Shown in pieces: positions 20,440-27,925 of a stretch of DNA of 64,000 nt (positions are counted from its first letter, which is position 1; every line of letters begins with the position of its first letter). Location: the NCBI RefSeq assembly GCF_010993955.1, contig NZ_WIXL01000012.1, positions 1 through 64,000 of the forward strand. Direction: 5' to 3'. The position numbers and the translations under genes were made by a program. Origin of the DNA: Oceanobacillus halotolerans (GTDB taxonomy: Bacteria > Bacillota > Bacilli > Bacillales > Amphibacillaceae). Below the pieces are notes generated by a model. It did not search any database and had not been told where the DNA came from. It worked only from the letters and a program-made list of their open reading frames with translations.

Positions 20440-21747
20440 TTACCGGTCCATTAGCTGTGCCATTAACAACCCTTTTCCAACTAGCTTTCGCTCACTATAT
20501 ACTTCAACATCAATTTTCGCATACATTCGACCTACCTCTAATAGCTTCGGTTTTATGATTAATTCACTATCAATGGGAACTGGCTTAATAAAATAAACAG
20601 TTAAACTTTCAACTACTAAGTCACCCTTTTTAACATGCCCTAATAGACGACTGCTTGCTTCTGTCATTAGTGCTGTAAACACACCATTTGAAAGTGTCCC
20701 TAATTGGTTGGTCATCTGAGGACTGACTTTAGTTTGGAAAATGGTTGGGTCATCCTCTGAAACTTCGATACTACTTGAAACAATATCATCAATTGTCTCT
20801 CCCATTTGTGGCTGCCGTTGAATTTGTTGTAATGCTTTTAAAACATCTTGTCTAGATACAACACCCTTTAGTTGATAGCTATCATTCACTACTGGTACCA
20901 CTTCAATGCCTTCCCAGACCATCATATGTGCAACATAAGCTAGTGACGTTTTTTCTTGAACAGATATTGGATTTTTCGTCATTACTTTTTCAATCAGTAA
21001 ATCACGATCTTTTCCAAGAATATCTTTCGATGTTACCATTCCCACTACACGTTTTTTTTCATCAACAATTGGGTAACGTGTATGTGTTGTTTGTTCATTA
21101 AGCTTATACCAACGCTCTATTTTATCTTTTCCATATAAATAATAGGCTTGATCATAAGGTGTATAAATATCCCCAACAAACACAATTTCCTTTTTGATGA
21201 GTTGATCATAAATAGCGCGGTTAATCATTGCTGCGACAGTGAATGTATCATAGCTAGTCGACATGATCGGCAGTTTCTTCTCATCTGCTAACCGTTTGAT
21301 ATGATCATCTGTATCAAATCCACCTGTTATTAATACAGCTGCACCTTCATTTAGTGCTAATTCATGTGCTTTTACACGATTCCCAACAATTAATAGTGAA
21401 TCAGCCTGTGTATAACGCATCATCGCATCTAATTGCATCGCACCAATTACAAATTTATTTAACGTTTTGTGTAATCCTTCACGTCCTCCTAAAACTTGTC
21501 CATCTACAATATTAATGACTTCGGCAAATGTTAACCGCTCAAAGTTTTCCTTCTTTTTCCGTTCAATCCGTATCGTTCCTACACGCTCGATTGTACTAAC
21601 TAAGCCTTGATTTTCTGCTTCTTTTATAGCTCTATATGCCGTACCTTCACTGACATTTAATGCTTTCGCGATTTGTCTTACTGATATTTTATGACCGATA
21701 TCCAGTGACATTATATACTGTAATAGCTGCTCGTGCTTTGTTGCCAT
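20440..21747 (-). CDS. ytoI: CBS/DRTGG/hotdog-domain regulator YtoI
   Basis: A 435-residue multidomain protein. It has an N-terminal helix-turn-helix (RQIAKALNVSEGTAYRAIKEAE near 25-45), a DRTGG-type domain (about 70-180), a pair of CBS domains (about 195-310, with RYPIVDEKKRVVGMVTSKD) and a C-terminal hotdog thioesterase-like domain (about 330-430). The domain order and sequence match B. subtilis YtoI. Its ligand is unknown, and nucleotide sensing by the CBS pair is plausible. I start at the second ATG (MATKHE, 21747), seven bases after GGTGA. Confidence 0.88.
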   Translation of the reverse strand: MATKHEQLLQYIMSLDIGHKISVRQIAKALNVSEGTAYRAIKEAENQGLVSTIERVGTIRIERKKKENFERLTFAEVINIVDGQVLGGREGLHKTLNKFVIGAMQLDAMMRYTQADSLLIVGNRVKAHELALNEGAAVLITGGFDTDDHIKRLADEKKLPIMSTSYDTFTVAAMINRAIYDQLIKKEIVFVGDIYTPYDQAYYLYGKDKIERWYKLNEQTTHTRYPIVDEKKRVVGMVTSKDILGKDRDLLIEKVMTKNPISVQEKTSLAYVAHMMVWEGIEVVPVVNDSYQLKGVVSRQDVLKALQQIQRQPQMGETIDDIVSSSIEVSEDDPTIFQTKVSPQMTNQLGTLSNGVFTALMTEASSRLLGHVKKGDLVVESLTVYFIKPVPIDSELIIKPKLLEVGRMYAKIDVEVYSERKLVGKGLLMAQLMDR

Positions 21748-21781
21748 ATTCATTCACCGACTTTCAACTGTACTAGTGTCT

Positions 21782-21876
21782 TTATCACGTCATAACTGGC
21801 AGTAAAACCCCCACTCCAAGCCTTCGGTACTCAAAGAAGTGTAAGTGGGGGATAAACTGGCCAGTAAAGTCCTGAT
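21782..21876. repeat. Family D-related element with inverted ends and hairpin
   Basis: One end reads TTATCACGTCATAACTGGCAG. The other, inverted, reads TTATCAGGACTTTACTGGCCAG. Between them is a hairpin with ACCCCCACT and AGTGGGGG arms. The first end is shared with 9594-9615. No transposase is present. Confidence 0.5.
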
Positions 21877-21887
21877 AAGTTCAACTA

Positions 21888-21925
21888 TCATTCAGTGGAA
21901 GACGAAAGAATCTCCCACTGAATGA
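21888..21925 (-). terminator. Hairpin, possible terminator of the 75-residue gene
   Basis: An 11-bp perfect stem TCATTCAGTGG/CCACTGAATGA (21888-21898, 21915-21925) lies downstream of the gene at 21962-22189. The T-run is poor, so it may instead be part of the adjacent repeat. Confidence 0.4.
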
Positions 21926-21961
21926 AGTTTGTCTTTATTATACAGTTGATTTTTCGCGGGC

Positions 21962-22189
21962 TCAATGATTTAAGGTTTGACGCTGCCTTTGTTGTTCCTG
22001 TTCCATTACAGGTGGGGAGGTCATTTGTAACAAGGTTGCTAAATTAGCTCCAACAACTAATAGGAAAAATGCTAACCATCCTCCCCAAAAAAGCATCCCA
22101 ATTTGTGAAGTTGCTTCTGGAATTACTGGCCAGGCAACATATAGAAAAAAACATGCTAATAATAAGCGTAAAATAGCATAATGACGCAT
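21962..22189 (-). CDS. Small membrane protein, function unknown
   Basis: A 75-residue protein with two hydrophobic segments (about residues 5-20 and 30-53) and a glutamine/arginine-rich tail (QEQQRQRQ). I start at MRHYAIL (22189), because AAGGAGGAG lies inside the longer frame that begins at 22207. It is not recognised. It sits between ytoI and the pilus locus. Confidence 0.65.
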   Translation of the reverse strand: MRHYAILRLLLACFFLYVAWPVIPEATSQIGMLFWGGWLAFFLLVVGANLATLLQMTSPPVMEQEQQRQRQTLNH

Positions 22190-22306
22190 CTTTATCTCCT
22201 CCTTCATAGTTAATCTATGAAGGAATCGTCTATGTAAGAACCTCTTAGCTGTAAAAACAGGACAAGGACAGTACTTTCGTAGCTAATTTAATGTGGTGGT
22301 TTAGTA

Positions 22307-22613
22307 AAAGTTTATTGGGTGCTTTTCTCGATTCAAAAAAATAATCTTGTAATGGCTAAATTGCGTTGTGATCCACTTTCGATGCAAAAAGTAGTCGTTG
22401 AACGGTTTAAATTATATTGAGGACCTTTCTCGATTCAAAAACCTATCTCTTACCTACTAAAAATTTCATGGAGACTCTCTCTTGATACAAAAAAAGAATC
22501 TCTGAATCGCTAATATTACATCGAGATCCTCTTTCGATTCAAAAAGCAATCTCTGAATTGCTTAAATTACGTCGATATCCCCTCTCAATACAAACACGCA
22601 CCACTAAACTACT
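22307..22613. repeat. Degenerate tandem repeat, about 51-bp unit, six copies
   Basis: The landmark GATTCAAAAA or a variant recurs at 22330, 22381, 22432, 22484, 22536 and 22586, i.e. every 50-52 bp. Each unit is followed by AATCTCTGAATTGCTTAAATT-like sequence. It ends flush with the pilO stop codon and is not open in any one frame throughout. It fills the 426-bp gap with no gene. Confidence 0.7.
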
Positions 22614-22615
22614 CC

Positions 22616-23152
22616 CTATGAAGCAGAAAAAGCCCGAAATGTTACAGAAAGATCAACTGCATCCTCTGTTTGGCTTATATACATCGTGTCAATAATCATA
22701 AAGCGTTCACTTTGCTGTATCTCGCCTAAAAATGTATTGATAGCTGCTAAATCACCTGCACTGGCATCTAATGTATAATCATGTGATTGCAAATTTTCAC
22801 GTTCCCCGTCATCTTCCGTTTCATTTTGATTACCCAACTCCCCAATATAAGTGAGGTTAATATCTGAACTCTCGGCCAATTGACGTAACACAACGAGTAT
22901 ATTGTCTGGTGATTTTTGCATTGGGACTAACGTTGCTACTTCCTCTAACTCACCTGTTAGGGTGTCTTCTCCACCTGTAGAAGTTAGTCGATTATATTGT
23001 GTCTCAAACATGGACACCTCTTGCTCAAGACGATCAAGTTCTGTATTTAATGGCTTGATAATGTTCCAATATGAAATACCATATATGATGAAACAAGATC
23101 CGATCACTGCTATTAATAGAATTGTATGTTTCTTTGCCCATTGTTTACGCAT
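22616..23152 (-). CDS. pilO: Type IV pilus inner-membrane protein PilO-like
   Basis: A 178-residue bitopic protein. It has a short cytoplasmic N-terminus, a membrane segment about 11-29, a coiled coil about 34-60 and a C-terminal ferredoxin-like fold (residues 75-178). It matches the topology and position of PilO, which with PilN links the cytoplasmic PilM to the pilus platform. Sequence identity to known PilO is not assessable here, so the call rests on order pilM-pilN-pilO. Its start overlaps the pilN end by eight bases. Confidence 0.8.
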   Translation of the reverse strand: MRKQWAKKHTILLIAVIGSCFIIYGISYWNIIKPLNTELDRLEQEVSMFETQYNRLTSTGGEDTLTGELEEVATLVPMQKSPDNILVVLRQLAESSDINLTYIGELGNQNETEDDGERENLQSHDYTLDASAGDLAAINTFLGEIQQSERFMIIDTMYISQTEDAVDLSVTFRAFSAS

Positions 23153-23687
23153 TATCGCTAAACTCCTCTATGAGTATTTCATTATCAATCGAAATCGTTA
23201 ATACAGCTTGATAATGATTTTCCGACTGTTGAACACTGGTGACTTGCGTATCAATAATGAACGGATCTTCAAGGAGACTAGATACATAATTAGCGACATC
23301 ATTTATTTCATCAAACTGGGCCTCCACAACAAGCTGACTTGGATCACTGTAGTCAAAATCGGTTAATTGGTTAGCAGAATCCAATAAACCTAATACATGC
23401 TCATATAGCTCTACATTCGGAATCATTTCAGCCTCAATCGACTGGAGGGATTGTTGAATTTCACGTAGTTGCTGCTCATTGGCGTGCTCAGCTTGATGCT
23501 CCCGGATTAACATTTCCAATTGCGACAATCGATTAGACTGTGTATCAATTTGTTGCTGGTAATTTGATTGCTGGAAAAATAATAAAGCAACTACACCTGC
23601 AAGCAAAAGGACAAACACAGCTGTAATGATGATCGGAGCAACATATTTATTTGGCTCTTTTTCCAAAAAATTTACTTCAATATTCAT
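23145..23687 (-). CDS. pilN: Type IV pilus assembly protein PilN-like
   Basis: A 180-residue bitopic protein starting MNIEVNFLEKEPNKY. The conserved cytoplasmic (I/V)NFLP-like motif used by PilN to bind PilM appears here as VNFLEKEP at residues 5-12. It has a membrane segment at about 16-39, a coiled coil at about 40-90 and a C-terminal alpha/beta domain. It is followed by pilO with an overlap and preceded by pilM by 14 bp. Confidence 0.85.
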   Translation of the reverse strand: MNIEVNFLEKEPNKYVAPIIITAVFVLLLAGVVALLFFQQSNYQQQIDTQSNRLSQLEMLIREHQAEHANEQQLREIQQSLQSIEAEMIPNVELYEHVLGLLDSANQLTDFDYSDPSQLVVEAQFDEINDVANYVSSLLEDPFIIDTQVTSVQQSENHYQAVLTISIDNEILIEEFSDNA

Positions 23688-23701
23688 AAACGAACCCTCT
23701 T

Positions 23702-24610
23702 CTATATTTCCTTTTTTAATGCTAGTCCAAGCACGTCGATATACTTTGTTGGAGCCAATTCTTCAGGAAATTGGTGAATTTTGATCGAATTGCTTTCTTC
23801 CAGAGATTGTTGTGCCGATTGTAAATAAGGAAAATCCCCTGTTAAGAGCAGCAAGCTAATGGTTGATTCTCCTTTAGTAACGGAAAATCGATAAAAATCA
23901 ATAATTCGATTAATTTCAATCAAATATTCATTAATAACCTGTTCGGCTGATCCTTCATTTAGTTCTACAGTCATGTCTAATTTCATATATCTGGTGAAAA
24001 TGGCTTTGTGATTTTGAAATGCAGTTAATACAAGTGCATCCTGATTCCAATGGACATGCAGCACATCATTGATATCCGATTGATGATATAAATCATAATA
24101 ATACCGGTACACGGATAGGGACGTAAGATCAGCAACCACGGGTTTTAAACCTGCATCATCAAAAACATCGGCAAAGGCATTTATTTTGTCCTTGGGATAG
24201 GCAAGTACCAGAATATTACGCTGTTCTCCTTCCATCTCTAGAAATTCCACGGCTAAAGATGGGTTTCCAAAAGGTAAATAAAAATTATTTCCTAGTTGTG
24301 TATGTACATATGCTACTGCTTCTTCTTTTGATAAGGAAGCAGGTATTTGTAATTGCCGAATTACTACGGTATCATCTGGAACAGCAAAATAAAGTTTTTT
24401 TCGTTTCCATCTATATTTTTGAACAAGTTTATTCACGACTTCTAATAGAACCGATTTATTCACAATCTTTCCATCCTGGATCGTGCCTTCTGGGAGTTCT
24501 ACTTCCCCATGGGTAACTAACCCCTTATTGGATGCATTTTTATGGTAGGCATAACGTAAAACCCGATTCGTGATGACAATACTTACTTTTCCACTTTGAA
24601 ATAAATACAT
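23702..24610 (-). CDS. pilM: Type IV pilus assembly protein PilM-like
   Basis: A 302-residue cytoplasmic protein of the PilM/actin-like class. It has the KLYFAVPDDTVVIRQLQIP segment near residue 70-90, typical of PilM (FAxPxxxvxxrxxxxP). Its C-terminal SLLLLTGDFPYL corresponds to the nucleotide-fold 'LxGG' strand, without the usual double glycine. PilM binds the N-terminus of PilN and contacts PilB/PilT. AGGTGA precedes the ATG. It is shorter than the usual 350 residues. Confidence 0.85.
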   Translation of the reverse strand: MYLFQSGKVSIVITNRVLRYAYHKNASNKGLVTHGEVELPEGTIQDGKIVNKSVLLEVVNKLVQKYRWKRKKLYFAVPDDTVVIRQLQIPASLSKEEAVAYVHTQLGNNFYLPFGNPSLAVEFLEMEGEQRNILVLAYPKDKINAFADVFDDAGLKPVVADLTSLSVYRYYYDLYHQSDINDVLHVHWNQDALVLTAFQNHKAIFTRYMKLDMTVELNEGSAEQVINEYLIEINRIIDFYRFSVTKGESTISLLLLTGDFPYLQSAQQSLEESNSIKIHQFPEELAPTKYIDVLGLALKKEI

Positions 24611-24622
24611 TCTTTCACCTAC

Positions 24623-25381
24623 TTAGATTAAAAATGTCGTAACATACCAATTGCGTAATAGATCCCCGTAAAAGTATGTAACGAGTGTTGCAACTACTAT
24701 ATACGGTCCAAATGGTACAGGTTGCTTACGGTCGATAGCACCAACTACCAGTAATACCACACCAATGACTGCTCCAATCATACAGGATAGGAAAAAGGCA
24801 AGCAAAATATTCTCTGTTCCTAACACAACACCTAAAACAGTAAATAGCTTCATATCCCCTGCACCCATTCCACCACGGCTAACGAGAATCACAACCATAA
24901 TTATGACAAACCCAATAGAAGCACCTACTATAGGAGACCACCATGGATCAAGTGGTACTATGACTCGCATGAAAACAAATAGTGGGAGGAAAAATAATAA
25001 AATTTTATTCGGGATGAGCATGTATGTGATATCGGTTACTAATAGAATAACCAGCATGGATACTAATAATAAAGCGATTACTAATTCCATGTCAAAACCA
25101 AACTTCATAAAACTAAACATAAAAAGAAATCCAGTCAAGACTTCAATTGCTGGATAAAGAAATGATATTTTCGTATAACAATGTTTACATTTTCCTAGTT
25201 GAAATATGTATGACAACACAGGAATTAATTCATACCATGCTAATGTATGACCACAATGTGGACAAGCTGATCGGTCGTTAGCAAATGGCTTATTTTCAGG
25301 TACACGTAGACCAATTACGTTAAAAAACGAACCAAAGATTAATCCGAATAGAAAAAAGATTGCTATCATTGTAACGTTCAT
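24623..25381 (-). CDS. pilD: Prepilin peptidase/N-methyltransferase
   Basis: A 252-residue polytopic aspartic protease that cleaves prepilin leaders after Gly and N-methylates the new Phe. It has the N-terminal zinc-finger loop CPHC...CKHC (about 40-70) and both catalytic Asp motifs: VTDITYMLIPNK near 115 and GMGAGDMKL near 171. There are about eight membrane segments. GGGAG is upstream. It is a separate copy dedicated to this locus. The competence ComC would be elsewhere. Confidence 0.94.
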   Translation of the reverse strand: MNVTMIAIFFLFGLIFGSFFNVIGLRVPENKPFANDRSACPHCGHTLAWYELIPVLSYIFQLGKCKHCYTKISFLYPAIEVLTGFLFMFSFMKFGFDMELVIALLLVSMLVILLVTDITYMLIPNKILLFFLPLFVFMRVIVPLDPWWSPIVGASIGFVIIMVVILVSRGGMGAGDMKLFTVLGVVLGTENILLAFFLSCMIGAVIGVVLLVVGAIDRKQPVPFGPYIVVATLVTYFYGDLLRNWYVTTFLI

Positions 25382-25432
25382 CGTTTATCTCCCTATTTGA
25401 AAGAGGTTTCATTTATTTATGTTTTGAATAAA

Positions 25433-25460
25433 ACGCCCTGCAATTTTGATGCAAGGGCGT
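25433..25460 (-). terminator. Terminator after the riboswitch-linked pilin gene
   Basis: The stem ACGCCCT/AGGGCGT extended by GCA/TGC (25433-25442, 25451-25460) lies 17 bp after the pilin stop. TTTATTC follows on the minus strand. It would separate pilin synthesis from pilD-M-N-O. Confidence 0.75.
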
Positions 25461-25477
25461 CTATTATAAATAGTTTA

Positions 25478-25900
25478 TCATTCCGTAGAATTAACTGATT
25501 CTGTCTCAGATATATAACTAGCTGGAACTTCTTCTGAATTACCTACAGTATATGTTATAGAACCATTTCCATCGGCATCTGTATCTTTTGATATATTTCC
25601 ACCATATATCCCTTCGTCGCTTCCAGGTATTGTTGGAATTTCTTCTAAATAGCCATTGTTTCTTAAATCCTCTACACTCCAGCCATCAACATCTTCGCCA
25701 CTAGCGTCTGCAAGTCTTGCAGCATTTAAAATGAGTTCTACATTGGCTATTTTCGCATCGTCTTCCGATTCTCCAATCACATTCCCAATTGTTGGTACGG
25801 CAATTGCAACAATAATACCTAAAATAGCAATAACAGCTAATAATTCCACTAATGTAAACCCTTTTTGTTTTTTCATTAACTTCTGGATTTGTTGTAGCAT
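25478..25900 (-). CDS. Type IV major pilin-like prepilin (riboswitch-linked)
   Basis: A 140-residue class III-type prepilin. A short basic leader ending KKQKG is followed by FTLVELLAVIAILGIIVA, with Glu at +5. The C-terminal domain is acidic and cysteine-free. I start at the ATG at 25900, six bases after GAGGTG. The frame open from GTG 25909 overlaps the binding site. Its helix is almost identical to that of the pilin at 26281. It stands alone between two terminators with its own promoter and a c-di-GMP-II riboswitch-like leader, which suggests it is the main, independently regulated subunit. Confidence 0.92.
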   Translation of the reverse strand: MLQQIQKLMKKQKGFTLVELLAVIAILGIIVAIAVPTIGNVIGESEDDAKIANVELILNAARLADASGEDVDGWSVEDLRNNGYLEEIPTIPGSDEGIYGGNISKDTDADGNGSITYTVGNSEEVPASYISETESVNSTE

Positions 25901-25912
25901 TGTTTCCACCTC

Positions 25913-25932
25913 TTATAAAATGTATTTTATAA
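25913..25932 (-). promoter_or_regulatory. AT-rich hairpin beside the pilin ribosome binding site
   Basis: TTATAAAAT/ATTTTATAA (25913-25921, 25924-25932) forms a perfect 9-bp stem directly upstream of GAGGTG. It lies between the riboswitch core and the start codon, so it could be part of the expression platform. Confidence 0.4.
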
Positions 25933-25934
25933 AG

Positions 25935-26014
25935 ACGTAGCTAAGTCGGTTGCACTACTTGCTCCAGGCTACCAAAGTGCCCACATAAAGGATAGCCTAT
26001 CATCACACCCTACA
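25935..26014 (-). ncRNA. Cyclic di-GMP-II riboswitch in the pilin leader
   Basis: The minus strand contains GGGCACTT (25975-25982), a variable hairpin loop and AGTAGTGCAACCGAC (25945-25959). This is the same order and near-identical sequence as the class II c-di-GMP aptamer known from Clostridioides difficile (GGGCACUU...AGUAGUGCAACCGAC). GTGATGA upstream parallels the AATGATGAA segment. GTAG (about 26010-26013) and CTAC (about 25937-25940) can close an outer helix. A -10 box (TATAAT, 26032-26037) places transcription start about 11 nt before the aptamer. There is no clear intrinsic terminator before the start codon, so control may be translational. Confidence 0.85.
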
Positions 26015-26031
26015 TAAGTCCTATATATAGT

Positions 26032-26037
26032 ATTATA
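26032..26037 (-). promoter_or_regulatory. -10 element upstream of the riboswitch
   Basis: TATAAT on the minus strand. I find no good -35 at 16-18 bp, so this may be an activated or alternative promoter. Confidence 0.4.
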
Positions 26038-26100
26038 ATAGAGGATTGGGTAAATATCTACCAAAATTTGTTACAACTTGCCGAATATTGTTACCGTATA

Positions 26101-26220
26101 TAAGAAAAACTCGCATTCGCCCGTCCTTAGTGAATGTGTTCGTTTTTCTTATACTTGGGACATTAAAATTTTAGCAACGTCGAGTCTACTTCTTAGCTAA
26201 AATTTTATACTTTCCTAACG
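26101..26220 (+). repeat. Dispersed repeat family C copy
   Basis: It matches 41701-41820 almost throughout. It begins AGAAAAACTCGCATTCGC and ends TTTTATACTTTCCTAACG, with the internal inverted repeat AAAATTTTAGC/GCTAAAATTTT. It is inserted between the two pilin genes. Confidence 0.8.
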
Positions 26221-26231
26221 TAAAATAAAAA

Positions 26232-26263
26232 AACTGTACCTTAAATTATCAATTGGTACAGTT
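26232..26263 (-). terminator. Strong terminator after the second pilin
   Basis: The stem AACTGTACC/GGTACAGTT (26232-26240, 26255-26263) is followed on the minus strand by a run of eight T. It ends the pilus operon that starts at 31440. Confidence 0.88.
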
Positions 26264-26280
26264 CTTTAGCGGAAAATATA

Positions 26281-26637
26281 TCAATCACTATATTCATCAT
26301 ATTCTGCTACAGATCCACTGATCGATACAGTATGCTCTCCATCATAGGTATAATCACCCACATCTTCTGGGATACTTTCTAAATATCCATTTTCTACTAA
26401 ATCATTTAAAGAATAACTCGTATCAGATTCTCCTTCTGATACTGCTGCTAATTTTGCAGCATTCTCAATCAACTGCACATTCGCCTCATGTGCATCTTCT
26501 TCTGATTCACCGATAATATTACCAATTGTAGGGACGGCAATGGCAACAATAATACCGAGAATCGCAATCACTGTAAGTAATTCAACTAATGTAAACCCTT
26601 TTTGTTGTTTCATAATGGCTTTCATTCGTGTCCACAT
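26281..26637 (-). CDS. Type IV major pilin-like prepilin (operon copy)
   Basis: A 118-residue prepilin with leader MWTRMKAIMKQQKG and mature start FTLVELLTVIAILGIIVAI, Glu at +5. The first 45 mature residues are nearly the same as in the pilin at 25478. The acidic C-terminal domains differ. RBS AAGGATGGG. It lies 38 bp after pilC and ends at a strong terminator, so it belongs to the constitutive pilus operon rather than the riboswitch unit. Confidence 0.92.
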   Translation of the reverse strand: MWTRMKAIMKQQKGFTLVELLTVIAILGIIVAIAVPTIGNIIGESEEDAHEANVQLIENAAKLAAVSEGESDTSYSLNDLVENGYLESIPEDVGDYTYDGEHTVSISGSVAEYDEYSD

Positions 26638-26675
26638 GATATCCCATCCTTTATGAAATTCTAGTTGTACTTACT

Positions 26676-27878
26676 TTATAGCGTCTCGAACAACGAAAAC
26701 ATTGGGATGATAACAGCTGCAATAATGCTTCCTACAATCACGGTTAAGATAATAATCATTAATGGTTCAATCAATGTTTTAATCCGTTCTGATAATTGAT
26801 TGACTTCTTCTTCATAAAAGTCAGCAGCTTTGGCTAACATTTGATCTAATGTCCCAGTCTTTTCACCAATCTGAATCATTTGCACGACTAATGCTGTGAA
26901 GGCCCAATGATCGTTCATTGGTTTTGCTAAGGACTCTCCAACTTCTAAAGACTTCCGAGATTGTGCTAAAACATCTCTAATAACATGATTGCCTACTACT
27001 CTCTCCGTTATCTCAACGGATTGCAGGATTGGTACAGCACTATTCACTAATGTACTTAATGTTTGTGTCATACGTACTAGAGCACCTTTATGAACAAGCA
27101 CCCCTAAGAATGGGAATTTCATCCTAATGATATCCATTCGATATGCAAACGCCTCGTACTGCATAAAATATTTGTAGAGAATGGCCAGTAAGACAACAAC
27201 TACAAACAGAACCCACCAATAAGATCCAACAAAATTACTTAAATTTAAGACAAACTGTGTAAAAGCAGGAATATCTTCTCCAAAGGAATTAAACATACTC
27301 ACGAATTGAGGAACGATAAAAACGAGTAAAAACATACTCAAAAATATCGTAATGACCCCAACAATGCTCGGGTATGTTAATGCGGAAATGACTTTTTGTC
27401 TATTCTCATATTCCTTCTCATAATAATCAGCCATTTGGTTTAAGATTTCATCTAATTTCCCGCTTGCTTCTCCAGCATGGATCATATTGACTAGTAGTGT
27501 CGGAAAAACTTTCGGATGCCGTTCTGCGGCCTTGGATAATGCTTGTCCTTGGTCAAGTTGCTTGTCTATATCAATTAGTGCTGTACGTAAGGCATAGTTA
27601 TCCGTTTGCTTTACCATTGTTTTCGTTGCATCTGAAATCGAAATACCTGCATGTATTAGTGTGGCATATTGTCTCAAGAATATGATGAAATCCTTGTGTT
27701 TTACCTTCTTGTTCAAAACAATATCTTTATTCCACGGTTTTGTTTCGTCGATCCCAAAAATAATTAGACCATTCTTTTCTAATTCTGTTAGTGCTTCTTT
27801 TTTGGAATCTGCTTCGATTTTTCCTTTTATTTTTTGTCCGGAAATTCGTTTTCCTGTATATTGAAAATTCACATCCAT
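26676..27878 (-). CDS. pilC: Type IV pilus platform protein PilC
   Basis: A 400-residue polytopic platform protein of the GspF/PilC family. It has two repeats of the T2SSF domain (about 66-190 and 270-390), each starting near LRQYATLIHAGI and VRMTQTLSTLVNSAVPI. Membrane segments are near 165-190, 215-235 and 370-392. It anchors the PilB and PilT motors. The ATG at 27878 has its GGGAG only three bases away, so GTG two codons later (27872) is an alternative start. Confidence 0.93.
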   Translation of the reverse strand: MDVNFQYTGKRISGQKIKGKIEADSKKEALTELEKNGLIIFGIDETKPWNKDIVLNKKVKHKDFIIFLRQYATLIHAGISISDATKTMVKQTDNYALRTALIDIDKQLDQGQALSKAAERHPKVFPTLLVNMIHAGEASGKLDEILNQMADYYEKEYENRQKVISALTYPSIVGVITIFLSMFLLVFIVPQFVSMFNSFGEDIPAFTQFVLNLSNFVGSYWWVLFVVVVLLAILYKYFMQYEAFAYRMDIIRMKFPFLGVLVHKGALVRMTQTLSTLVNSAVPILQSVEITERVVGNHVIRDVLAQSRKSLEVGESLAKPMNDHWAFTALVVQMIQIGEKTGTLDQMLAKAADFYEEEVNQLSERIKTLIEPLMIIILTVIVGSIIAAVIIPMFSLFETL

Positions 27879-27925
27879 ACTCCCTTCTTTTCAGAAAAAC
27901 GTAGTCTCCTACGTTTCTATTTTCG

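Noticed and set aside
21782-21925. Intact IS200/IS605 element
   Set aside because: Only hairpins and inverted ends are present, with no transposase or TnpB frame.
22501-22615. Possible peptide made of 17-residue repeats in the 51-bp array
   Set aside because: The open frame covers only the last two units. Stops and a shifted unit length break it upstream.
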